Origin: Chlorophyllum brunneum
Lineage: Eukaryota > Basidiomycota > Agaricomycetes > Agaricales > Agaricaceae
Length of the DNA: 64,000 nt
NCBI GenBank assembly: GCA_963576785.1
Contig: OY756139.1
Location: forward strand, 434,001 to 498,000
Direction: 5' to 3'
Shown here: positions 33,184 through 44,034 of the stretch, piece by piece
How the letters are laid out: the number at the start of each line of letters is the position of its first letter
How positions within the stretch are numbered: position 1 is the stretch's first letter
Made by a program: the position numbers and the translations under genes
Notes under the pieces: generated by a model
Seen by the model: the letters and a program-made list of their open reading frames with translations, nothing else
The model's database searches: none
Told to the model about the DNA's origin: nothing

Positions 33184-34753
33184 TTAGAAAACAGTGTTGG
33201 CCAAGACGGTGTTGCCGATTGTTTGACCGAAGAACTTGTGCGCGTAGCTACTGGGGTGGTAGTTATTGCTAGAAGGGAGGCGAAATAGGTTAGTGTTGCA
33301 GTTGTCTTCCGACTGCAAATAAAAAGAAAACGTACCCCCAGAAGTCGTCGCTAGCACTTCCAAATGTAATGTTGTCCTTGAACCCATAGGTCATGGGCGA
33401 GTCCAACATAGTGTTGAATTGTGTGTGGGAATCCCAGAGATAAGTCGAGACCTATGACGAATGAGATCATCAGTGGGTAATTCGATGGCTGTGGAAGAAG
33501 ACTTGGAGCTTACACCAGAGTTCGCGGACTTAAAGGCACTGATTTTGGCTACAAGTTTGGTGTTGAAGCCATCGATGACCGTACCCTCGGTATCACGGGA
33601 GGCTTGGTCTTGTGCCATCATCTGTAGAAAGGCGTTGGAAAGGAATGCCATAACTCGAATCAACGCACATACCAGAGGTGTCCTCTCAATAGGGGGCACA
33701 TTGACGAAAAGGAAGTTGCGGCCACCGACATCACTAAATCAAATAGTGAGGAAATTTCTAGAATGGTACTCGAGAGATCTTACTAGAGCTTCTGGACAAG
33801 TGCGAAGTAGGCGTTGAGCAAGACGTCCGAGAATCTTTGGTATACTTGAGTCTTTGTGTACACATCACAAGTGAAAAGAAAGCGTACGCATCGCGGTCGC
33901 CAGACATATACCAGCTGTTTCCAATATCGTTGATACCAATGAAAACAGAGAAAAGGGACTCGCTGGAAGTCCAGGGAGTGCTGGCGGGTTTGGTTGCTGC
34001 GCCAGACAAGAACTGGTTGACTTGGTCTGTCAAAGACAAGACTGTCGGCTCAAAAGGTTGAACAAGGGTGGCATCAATCGTTGCGCCACCATAAGCATAG
34101 TTGTACGTCAAGAGAAGGGTCTTGTTGTATTGAGTCGTGACATAGTCGACCCAGTTCTCCCCTCCGGTAGCAGTGAAACCGGGGTAGGGTGGGTTTCCAA
34201 GGGGGTTGCCTACGACGGGAAGGGTGCTAGTAGGGTCGAAGCCGGTTTGGGTGTAGGAGTCACCACTGGAATTTAGGGTTAGAGTGAGCGTTATTTTCGC
34301 CACCTTGAGAAGGACTTACAAGCTGAACCAATACTTTGCATTAGCGGGTGCGCTTTGAGTAGGGGTAGAGGTCGGAGACGTGGTGGTAGTAGTGGGATTA
34401 GTGGGGCTAGTAGTGGCGGCGCCAGGAAGGCACTGGAAATACCCTGTACTGTGTCAGCCTGCAAGGAATAAAAAATGCATATCGAAATCTTACAGTCATT
34501 CTGGCGAACGCAGGTGTATCTTGATTGTATCAGAGAAATATTCAAAGCGCGGGACGCTTCGCTCTTACCCAGATATGCAAGTGGTTGGCCCGGTCCAGCC
34601 AATGCCACCGCCTTTCAGAAGGTTAACTCTAAAATGCTGGCCACGGGTTGTAAGAAACTACACACATTGACCCCAAGCACCTGATTGAGCCACCACTACA
34701 GGAACCAAAGCGACTAAACCGACGAGTTTTGAAACAGCTGAAAGGCGTTGCAT
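33184..34753 (-). CDS. Secreted GDSL-type acetylesterase with N-terminal CBM1 (CE16-like)
   Basis: An extracellular carbohydrate esterase, expected to remove acetyl groups from plant polysaccharide fragments. Signal peptide from ATG 34753 (SKLVGLVALVPVVVAQ). CBM1: GGIGWTGPTTC, GYTCVRQNDWYFQCLP, assembled across two introns. Then a Thr/Pro/Ser linker (TTSPTNPTTTTTSPTSTP) and an SGNH hydrolase: the block I GDSYTQTGFD (GDS serine), NYAYGGATID, the block III FIGINDIGN, VGGRNFLFVNVPP, and the C-terminal NNYHPSSYAH with the catalytic histidine. The stop is at 33184-33186. All seven or so introns are short and phase-consistent. Serine, GxND and histidine are all present, so the enzyme should be active. 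CE16 assignment rests on the CBM1-linker-SGNH layout. Confidence 0.88.
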
Positions 34754-35358
34754 CGTGTAGCTTCAACCACAGTGACGAATTGTTTTTGCTCCAGTCCGCC
34801 ACTTTTAAAGCTCAGTCGCCATTGAAACGATGAGCCCAAAGGCTTGTGACATAGACAGGTCAGGTGGGTACGGCCGCCGTATGTATGTCCGACATTCTTG
34901 AAGGTAGCAGTGACGGAAGCTGAAGAAAGAGCCTTCGTCTGATGACAGTTCGATACGCGATGAGGGATATCCGGAATAATTCCGAACTACCCAACATAGG
35001 GCCTACAAACCCACCACACGGGTTGCAAAGCTCCTGCAGGTACTTATTTCCTAGCCCGAAGAGCATGTTCATGTAGTGTCAATCGATGAAGCGGCGTCAA
35101 CCGGGTACCGATCCAGGCGAGCGGGAAGGGAAGTCCGGTCTCAGAGACAAAGTCTAGGTCCTTGTGGGTTGTGTTGTGGGCAAGCGGGATTCCTATCCAG
35201 ATAACGTTGTTCGGCGTCACTTTTCAAATTCTTTACAGTGGTCTGAATGTGATGAGGTGAGTTATGCAGTCAGTTAGGTGACTTGCCAACCTCCATTCAA
35301 TTTTGATTATTTTGATTGGCGTTGCTTGTCGTGCCTCCACCTTGGGATATGTCCCATC
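34754..35358. other. Spacer, no gene seen
   Basis: About 600 bp upstream of the acetylesterase, holding its promoter. No other feature supported. Confidence 0.4.
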
Positions 35359-35502
35359 TTGCGACACGTATCCGGGACACTGTTGCGTTCCGTGATTCTT
35401 CTTAGCGGGGTCACTCTACTGGCGACGTCGCAGTCGAAACGGGGTGGATAACTTGCCCGAAACTTGACTCGAAGTCCGAAATGACCAGCTAGAAGAACTG
35501 GC
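35359..35502 (+). repeat. About 145-bp direct repeat, left copy
   Basis: Matches 40684-40826 in the same orientation. Shared runs include CTTCTTAG.GGGGTC, CAAAACGGGGTGG (AAACGGGGTGG here) and GAAATGACCAGCTAGAAG. It abuts the outer breakpoint of arm B; the other copy lies beyond the opposite end of that arm. Confidence 0.65.
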
Positions 35503-35713
35503 TCAGTCACGATCTCGGCCTTTCTGGTGCGTCTCCCACCGCAAACAGTCCAGATCTCCTTATTCAGGGTGACTGCTAATTTAGACTTGCGGGACACGTA
35601 CACTGAACCCCAAGTTGGTATAACCTTGAGCTACGCACGAAGAGCCGGACAATACTACATAATCGAGAGGCGAGCACCAGGATACCAAGGCATTACGAAT
35701 CAACTAAGCTATA

Positions 35714-37570
35714 CTACTGATTAGTATTCCTAAGCCTCTTCCTGTCTGGGAGGGGCTGCCGTCTAATACTGGGTGCCGTTGATAAACTATCACTATCGCC
35801 GTAGGATGAGGGCCTCTGGTACTCGGGTGGCAACTCGATCACGTCTTCAGCTTCTCGCCGTTCTGTACGAAGACGGCCACCATCATAGTGGAAAACCACG
35901 GTACGTGTTCGGCCAGGTCCGTCAGTGCTATCGGAAGTGTAATGGTTTGGCCGCGCGTTGGGATTCCACCCATTTCCATCATCTCCTACTCTAAGATTCC
36001 GTCCACTTCCATCATCTCCTACTCTGAGTTCTTTGAATGGACCCAATTCAGGGTGGTTATGCCGCCTTCTTTGTATGGTCCTGAAGAGTACGAGTCCTGC
36101 GTAACCCAGGAGCAGGCCACCGAACAAGGCGGCAAGAGCAGCACCAGCAGCAATTCCAGCGGCCTTTTTCCCTGGTCTATTTGAGACGGTTAAATAGAGT
36201 CTGGAGCCAGTTTCATGCACCCTTACATTGATCCAGGAGCTAGACAATCGTCCGGACCGAAACCACCCGATTGCATTGGTCCATTGGCCCACACCAGACC
36301 ATCGGAGCTTACAAGAGACATAAAAAAAGGGAAAGCCCATGACTTTGGGAGGTGGGGAGCCATTTCCCGCAACGGTCGTGGATCCAACTCACCAGTGACA
36401 CGGTCCAGACGATGGGATCCATATTCCGAGACGTGATGTTATACGTCGGATGCCCTGCTGGCGAAACCTGCCGATAAACTCCTTTAAGGGGTGCCTTTGA
36501 TTATTGGGATTTCGAGCCAGGACTCACTGTTAAGGTATAGGGAGGCTTCCCTGCCTTCGGAGTGATGGAAATATCTGTGCACTTGGGAGGGATTTAACTT
36601 ATGCACGGGGAGCTCGAGCCTCATGCCCACCTGTTTAACGACGCCAAATTGCGAGATAGGCCCTTGTGGAGAGCGACGTTTGGCTACTGCTGAACTCTCA
36701 CGTCGTCTCCAAGGGAGTCTTTTCGGATCAAAAATCTCGGAGCGCCCATCACTGGGTCGGGGCATCATCATAAACATCCCAAAGTCAAGTCTTCTGTCCC
36801 TCTTCCCCGTTTCTATGCCTCCTCCATTTCTATTTCATAACTGTAAGCTATCCCCTTTAAGTCCAATTGTAGGTCTACACCGTAGATGATCATCTGGAGA
36901 AAGTCCCAAATAAATAATGTATTCTGCCTAACCTCTTCCTATCTTCTCTCTTCTCCGTCCTACCTTTATAGTATAAAAACATTATCAATCCATTTGTACC
37001 TGGTCCCCTATTGTTCTACACCTTGTCCATAGATGATTACCTTCATTTTTCTTCCCATTTTTCGGTCTAATTACTTCATTAAAATGTACCTTGGCATATT
37101 TCTTTCACACTTCTAAAACTGGGCCATATTCATGTATGTATATAAGTAGTATGTCTTCGATAGGGGAAGGCAGTGAAATACGAATGAGTATCTAAATCCC
37201 CTCAGATTCTCAAAGCCACTTCGTCTCTTATCTATCTCAACTTCATTAATTACCCAAACTTGATCACCGTTTTTCTCGACCATTTCCTGGTCAATTCCTC
37301 TCAAATCTTCGACGCTCTGTACCGCTAATCGACCCCTTTTGGTTGGAAGCAAAGCGGTTGTTGGATTCGGCCGCGCTCGTTAAAGCGTTCGCTCTCCAGC
37401 CCATACCCTCGTTCTACACCCTCCCGCTACTTTTCCTTCGATTGCAAGTTGTGGGGGTGCCGTAACATTTCGACAAGTTGGATTCGTGACCGTGGTATTT
37501 TGAACCATGGTATACATGATTTGACATCCACCTGGCACACCGTTCGTATCATACTAATACTTGAATGTTA
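35714..37570 (-). pseudogene. Membrane protein, arm B copy, split by an insertion
   Basis: Mirror of the gene at 20398-21737. Minus-strand exons read YDTNGVPGGC with NVTAPPQLAIEGKVAGG, then (after the insertion at 36665-37418) GPISQFGVVKQ, CTDISITPKAGKPPYTLT, VSPAGHPTYNIT and WAFPFFMSLVSS. The transmembrane exon (AAGIAAGAALAALFGGLLLGYAGLVLF in short pieces) and an RRRHNH stop-transfer follow, with the cytosolic tail ending at 35714. The tail has a two-fold repeat (LRVGDDGSGRN / LRVGDDGNGWN). Exons downstream of the insertion are open and could still be expressed as a truncated product. The insertion falls inside a coding exon right after KVAGG and brings stops, so the full-length protein is lost unless the insert is spliced out. 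Confidence 0.6.
36665..37418. mobile_element. 754-bp LTR-like insertion (probable solo LTR) with 4-bp target duplication
   Basis: On the plus strand it starts TGTGGAGAGCG and ends GTTCTACA, the TG…CA termini of an LTR. It is flanked by CCCT on both sides (36661-36664 and 37419-37422). The paralogous arm A has an uninterrupted exon at the same place (…GCAGGAGGGCCG…), giving the empty site. A 79-codon frame at 37113-37352 has no known motif. A near-terminal inverted similarity (TGGAGAGCGA) leaves a non-LTR element as an alternative. Confidence 0.65.
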
Positions 37571-37799
37571 GAAAATGTTTGAGTCCAGCACATACCCACC
37601 CACCATACAAATCTGATACTAATGGGTTCGTTATATCAGTAACATTGTGCGTACATTAGGAAAAAATGATTTACTATTGTTCCTGGAGCAAAAGGAACAT
37701 CCCAATCCTACACCTTTATCAGTCATTTGATCCTGTCAGATGTGGGTTTGACTGCAACATGTACTCACAAATTCCGGACCGCTTCCGGCAGGTATGATA

Positions 37800-38723
37800 A
37801 ATGGTGTTATGGATTTGCTATTGACAAGCGGAATTCACTAAGAGTTTATCAACAGAGACTAATGATCGGCCGACATACTCTGTGAATACCTGAAGAGTAT
37901 AGGGCGCGGTTGGATTTTGACTAATTTTTGAAACAATTAAAAAAATACGGAGTGAAAATGCCGCACAGGCTCACCCAATCGTGATGCTGCGATCCCAAGT
38001 AATATGAATTCTTTCGCATTGGCCTACGAGATGATCAGTTCCGGAAAATGACTCATTCCCCCGCTATCTCAACTTGTTATCGGGATCGTGGGTGTCTGTC
38101 CTTGGATCTTATAGTCGAAAAAAAATCCCTATTCAGAAGTAAGCAGATACCCAGAAGCCTTAGTAGACGGCTTACAGGTTGGATCAAAGGAACAACTTTC
38201 GCCAGCGAGGATGTACTGCCCAAGACCAGGAGCAGTAACTGGGATGCAATCTGCGCACGTCCAAGAAACATGGGGAACGCGCTGCGTTACCGAACAAAGA
38301 AGGAACTCGACAGTATGTATCCCAGAGAACGTTCATACTTATAAGAACCTGGCGCCGAGGAAAATTCTGGGTGAATTGGGAAATTCAATGGTCCATCAAG
38401 ACATATCACCATCATCATCATAATGTATGATGACAACCGTTGTGTATCAGGGTTTCTAGGCATATTCCGGAACAATGGGTTGCGACTTAGACAGAGTTGC
38501 TTGATCGGAAACGCGGATGACCACCATTCGTACACCATGGCGACATCAATGAGCACCAAACCGGGGGAAGTATCATACGTGGGGATTTATTTTAGTCCGA
38601 CGGGAAGCATCGATTATGTATGAACCTAGTTTCGGTCATCCAGAACTCCGTCCGTACTCATAGTATATTTAGCTGGGTTTTTGCGACCTTGTGGGCCTTC
38701 TGAGCGTCCTTTCCTCCAGCACG
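37800..38723. other. Spacer of arm B, mirror of 19486-20397
   Basis: Non-coding or unresolved 5' exons of the membrane-protein gene, plus the decayed counterpart of the 19735-20190 frame. No independent gene is supported. Confidence 0.4.
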
Positions 38724-40126
38724 ATGTTCCTTGTATTTATTCGACTATCACAGGGAATCTTATTGATCCAGGGTGCGGCGAGAGCTCGGCCTCCTAGTTC
38801 GATCGTCAATACATGATCATCTGGCCGTGTCCAAGGCTATGTTGATACGACAACGAATGACATGGAATACCATATGCGGGGGACTCTTCCTGACGTTGGA
38901 AACCGCCACAGCCGCCCAAGTCTTCAAAAAAATTATTGATGTATCAAGCTATGGGCCTGCGTGTCTTCAGGAAAAGTAGACATTCTGGTTACTGATCACT
39001 TCCGTGAGCTCTCACTTTTTCCCTTGATAAAGCCTATGGAGGCAACGGTATCTCTGTGCAGAGTGAGGTCTGTCTACGAATCGATATCATCGCCCCAACT
39101 GGCAACGCCCACAAGCTGCCCGTGTATTTCTACTCCTAATAGTAGGTGGTCACGTCGTAATCCTGTGTTCTCGTATTTCGAGTGATTGATGACTCGTAAT
39201 GGCAGCAGCGGATTCGATAGCGATTGCTTGGTCTGACCCGAAGACTTTTATCTCTCTGCATATGCCAAGGAACCTCTCATTCGTGGTGCTGCAGCTGTTA
39301 CATCTCTAATAGCTTTAAAACCCAGCGGCTCAGCCAATGTGGCCTATCAATCAACAGATCAGTAAAATGTAGAATTGAGATCTTCTCCGAGTCAGGGAGG
39401 GCTAACGTTGCCTAAGGAACACCGATTGCAGAAGGCAAACCAATCGCTTATCCCTCAATAGTTGATCATTACAGGTGAATTGAAACCATCATGGTCGCTG
39501 CAGCTTGTACCAAACTTCAGGGCCATCACAATCTTAATTTCTCACCCACATCTCCCTCCAAGCTCAAAAAATATTATTAAGTACCCTCTGAGGATTTTTT
39601 GACTGCCTATAACGGGAAGGTGGCGAGACGGCACATGCTCTGGCTTGGAAGTCATCATACCAATGACCTTCACCTACCAGTCTGGAAATATTGTTTCGAC
39701 CCCGTAAATAATCTCAAAAACCGTGGTGTTCATGTTGGCACTTTCCACGGTGAAGGCATCCGCTTCGTGATGGGCATGGCGTACGATCATGCTCTCGTCG
39801 CCTTTGATCCCAGCAACACCAGAAGAAATAGCCATATCCGATCCTATGGTCGCAGACTGGACGAATTGCATCAAACGTGGGATATCACAATCTCAAGCGG
39901 TATACTTGCTCTTGACGATCAGTTTACTAGGATTCGCGTATCCCAGACTGGAGGAATGGTCCTAAGGATACTTCGACATTGGAATCCTTGGGACATCAGC
40001 TGCGAGAAGCTATCTCTGGAGATTGTTTCACGGCGAACAGATCTTATAAATACTGGAACAGGCGTCCTGCCCATCTTCCCTCATATGTGTCACTGGCAAG
40101 TCTCAGGTAAGGGGGAAAGAAACTAA
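38724..40126 (+). pseudogene. Carboxylesterase, arm B copy, inactivated
   Basis: Remnant of the same esterase as 17341-19485. It starts MFLVFIRLSQGILL, with the signal-peptide region recognisable, but a TGA follows VNT before SSGRVQGY. The stretch holding LGIPYAQ in arm A is deleted or shifted, and most of the region between YGGGFDSG and the histidine block is shortened. Surviving pieces are SSYGPACLQ, GSANVAYQ-like, the long last exon HHTNDLHLPVWKY, and FHGEGIRFVMG with the histidine. No GESVG elbow exon is found. It is therefore a pseudogene. Confidence 0.8.
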
Positions 40127-41341
40127 ATGTATTACTAGACTTTACCCCAATGCGGTACTTGGACTTGTGGGATGAACTAGGACGCAATCAGACTATGTAC
40201 GTACCTTGACAATCAGTCCTTGTATACCTCTGATTGATCAGTATTGGCTATTTGCAGTCCCCCTGAAACTTTACAATCCATGCGCCCCGCAGTGATATTG
40301 GTTGCCGCCTTCAGTGAAGTATCTGCCCCTCGGCAGGTCCGCTTTCCTGGGACAGGTGACCAGCTACGGGACCAGAGGCATAGACCCATGGTCATACCAT
40401 AAGTTATTCCCTCGTCCACCTCGTTCGCGTCCCTCTCGACGAGATCCCGCAGACAATTTCTTATCTTTTCCCACCCACCACAACCCTCTCCTTATTGATT
40501 TACTACACTATTAGTTATATATGAAGCTGACAAACGGTGCAGTGACCCTCGAAGGGACGTTCTGGGTGACCCTTCCACGTCCGCACGACTTGCCTAGGCC
40601 TCACCATTGCTATCTCGACACGATAGACTCGACTACCTTCCCTTAGATATTACCCCAACCCAAGATACATTAGGCATGCTTCGTTTTGCGATAAGTATTC
40701 GGCACATTGTCGTATCTCCACAACTCTTCTTAGTGGGGTCGCTCTATGGACGACGTTGCGGTCAAAACGGGGTGGTTAGGTTTCCTGAATTGTCACTTCG
40801 ATTTGAAATGACCAGCTAGAAGGACTGGTTCCATCATCTTTGTGTTACCTTACCTTCATAGAGTGTTTTTAATCTTGGGCGGGCTTTCCTTCAAATAAAG
40901 TAACTTCGATGACCTCACATCAGTGTCATTTCCACTTGAGTTCGTATGAGGAGATTAAGCCGGCCATTCAGAAGTTGGACAACTGGATGCAGGGCGCGGG
41001 ACGCTGAGCCATGCCTTTTAGAGATCCTGAAACACCCATCTGCCATGGAACCTCACCTTGCATAGCGCAGTCTGACCGGCACCCAGAGTCCTTGGCGTCT
41101 TGAGTGCACTGCTTAAGGCGAGCAGCAGACGATTAAGGGTGAGAGCCGATAAAGAAGCCATTCGGGGTACGTTCGATTCCGCGGGACCAACATTAATTAC
41201 GAGAGCCCATTTAAATCCCCTCACCAGCCTAATTATGGTCCGCCTGCACCCTCCATAAACCATCCTATGTTATCCCTACAAGTGAGTCTGTGCCCCAATT
41301 TTGTGCGTTCGTCAGTGACGGATGGAGATGGTGTCCTACAG
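40127..41341. other. Spacer with the right copy of the 145-bp repeat
   Basis: The right end of arm B (to about 40300), then non-coding sequence with the direct repeat, then the unresolved 5' end of the NCS1 gene. Confidence 0.4.
40684..40826 (+). repeat. About 145-bp direct repeat, right copy
   Basis: Same orientation as 35359-35502; see that entry. Identity is moderate, with many transitions, so it is old. Confidence 0.65.
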
Positions 41342-43910
41342 GTTTCTTCTACCGCAACGCCATATCAAAATGAGGACGTCCTTCCTTTGCCTCCAACGCG
41401 TAGGACCTGGACGAAACGAACATTTGTATACCTCTGGCTTTCACTTGGTTTGTGCTGCTGACGATGGGAGTCAAAATAAATACTCACGCGGCCTTTTACA
41501 GGCTTTAGCCTTGCAGCATGGTCGGGAGCATCGACCGCTCGTGAGTGTTGGAGTATGCTCCTTGGAAAGTCTTTGCTCATTCCTTCCCCTGCAGTGGCAA
41601 CTGGACTAACAGTTGGCCAGTCAATCGCTAGTAAGTCATATTATCCCCCAACCTGTGTTGTCGCTAATTTTAGCCCTTCCTACAGTTTGCGCTATCAGCA
41701 ACGTAATGTGCGTTTCTGGTCCACACCGTCGAACTTCTTACCCAATAGCCAAAATTGGCGTCCCGATTAGAATAGCCCTGGTCATGCTCGCGAGTGGTCA
41801 ACCAGGGAGTCGATGGCATATCCCATTTGTGCGTGTCGCCATTTATTCCTTCGGGTCAGATTTTTGTTATCTGACTCTTGCCCAGGCTGTTATAAACCGA
41901 ACTTGTTGGGGAATGTACGTTGACGACCATTGTGCTGAATTTGCAGTTCTTTTAACCTGACGGTCTGGACAGTCGGGGCTCGTGGTTTGTAGTTGTAAAT
42001 CGTACCATCTTGTCATGTTGTTGGTTTGGTGTCGAGGCTTGGTATGGAGGACAGATGGCGAAGGTCATGATTGGTGCAATCTGGCGTAAGAATTCTGCCC
42101 GAAATTGGTTTCAAAAGTCTAATGGATTGAATAGCGAGTTTTCATCAAATACTAAATCACCTACCAGCCAGCGCGGGCACGACGACAAACGAACTTGGTA
42201 GGCCTTTGCGTCTCCACAAACAGAGCTTTACGTTCATTATTATTCTAGTATCATTTTTTATCTTCTGGATAATCGGGACGCCATTGATACTTCTACGCCC
42301 TGAACGGTCGGTGCACTCCCCCCTGGCTGGGTCTAATAATGATGAACCAAAGGTGTCTCCAGGTACACCATCCCAGCAATGTTCACCTCTGTGATCGTGA
42401 CAATTGCCATGTTCGTCCTATTCCTTTGGGCAATTATGAAACAAGGGAACGCCGGACCCCTCTGGAATAACCCTGATGATTCGTCTGACGCTGATATTTC
42501 CGGATCCCAAGTCAGCTGGACAATCATGTGGATGATAACGCGAGGCATAGGATCATGGGCAAGCGGCATTCTGTATCAGAGTGGTACGAAGCCTAGGTCA
42601 GAAAAAACACCGCCTTCTCTGACAAGGCTTTTACAGATTTACCCGATACGCAAAGCGGCACAATGACCAGGTTTTAGGGCAGGTTTTCGTTTCTCCCATT
42701 GTTGCTACATGCGCGAATATTTTTGGAATCATCACTACTTCCTGTGCTCGAGGGTTTTATCCAGACGAACCCCTACTCTGGTGTGCCACATATATGACGG
42801 ATTCTAGAAATCCGTTGATATCGTTCACTAGGAAAATTTATGACTTGCTTTATGCCATTCAACGACATGAAGGGAGAGCAGCAAGGGCTGCTGTGTTCTT
42901 CGGTGCATTTGCATTTTTCCTGGCTTCGCTCTCTACTACGGTGAGGTTGGGTCGTCCCGATGAGAAGTTACAATGTCCTGAAAACCTCCCAAGATTGTAG
43001 CAACCGCCATCGTCGGTGGGATTGACCTCTCTGCACTACTGCCACGGTAATCCGCCATGCCGCCCTAGAATTCGTCAACTCAAATTTCCTGTCTTAGCTA
43101 CGTCAACATCCGTCGTGGCGCATTCATAGTGTCTATCGTTGGAATCCTCATCCAGCCTTGGAGAATTTTGAATGTAGGGACATGTACTGTGCCACGCTTT
43201 CTCAACACTCACAAGAAGATTTTCCAGACTGCTAATAGCTTTATAACCGCACTTTCGGGATATGCTAGTTTCCTCGGACCTCTAACCGGAATAATGCTGG
43301 TAATTCTCATTCCCTTTGTCTTGGGAACAATAAATGTAGATTCTCTCACAGGCAGAATATCACATCGTGCGGCGTTGGCGTATTAAATTACCACATTTGT
43401 TTGTATCAAACTCCTCCAGCGACTATTGGTACGTGACTAGCCCCCGGTAATTTGTACGCCCGCTGAACTTTGCTTTTCCTCCAGGTTCTGGAATGGATTG
43501 AATTGGAGAGCACCTGTCGCCTGGGTTTTAGTATGTTCACCAACGGGTTTGCCCGAGGCTTCACTGATAAATTTCTTCAGGGTGTATTCCCAAATCTACC
43601 TGGATTTGTGACTTCTATCAATCCCACGGCGGCCGAAATGAGCGCGACATGGATGTAAGCCTTTTTTTCGTTCCCTGTGAGGCGAGAGATTAATTATATA
43701 AGGCATATCTATTGCATATCTTGGTTCCTTGGGGTGTTCATCAGTGGAAGTGTTTGGCTTATTCTCAATGCGATATGGCCTCCCCCTGGACTTGGGCAGG
43801 TTGACGATGGCGATACACCTGGGACAAGCTCGAGTGGAGAAACGCAAAGATCGAGTCAGCCTAAGAGGTCAATTAAAAACGGGACGTCCTCGGCGCAGAG
43901 CACTTTCTGA
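41342..43910 (+). CDS. NCS1-family nucleobase/nucleoside transporter (uracil/allantoin permease-like)
   Basis: A plasma-membrane symporter of the nucleobase:cation NCS1 family (Fur4/Dal4/Fui1 group). The first recognisable exon reads PTRRTWTKRTFVYLWLSLG, the hallmark start of the family. Then come GFSLAAWSGAS, FGVEAWYGGQMAKVMIGAIW, FFIFWIIGTPLILLRPE, MFTSVIVTIAMFVLFLWA, SWTIMWMITRGIGSW and FTRYAKRHNDQ. The C-terminal half has ATAIVGGIDLSALLPRYVNIRRG, SFITALSGYASFLGPL, RRWRIKLPHLF and FWNGLNWRAPVAWVLG, then GFVTSINPTAAEM, ending at 43910. At least a dozen short introns. The join before FTRYAKR works only with a donor that adds five residues (GTKPR), or else a base has been lost. The 5' start (before 41342) is unresolved. 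Substrate is not predictable. Confidence 0.8.
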
Positions 43911-44034
43911 GATTATCATTACATGGTAGTACCCTTTTCATTCCTCACGTTTCACAATATAGTACAAAGTCGCGACACAAATATCTCTCAAGCCAAATTA
44001 AATGTTCAAAAACCTTATCACACACGCAAACGAG

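Larger units (their letters stand above)
35510..40300. repeat. Arm B of the segmental inverted duplication
   Basis: Inverted counterpart of 17130-22000. Gene order is mirrored: membrane protein (minus), spacer, esterase remnant (plus). It carries an extra 754-bp insertion absent from arm A and has lost parts of the esterase. Sequence divergence is moderate, so the duplication is not recent. Confidence 0.85.

Noticed and set aside
41161..41190. GTTCGATTCC, like a tRNA T-arm
   Set aside because: No acceptor, D or anticodon stems can be built around it.
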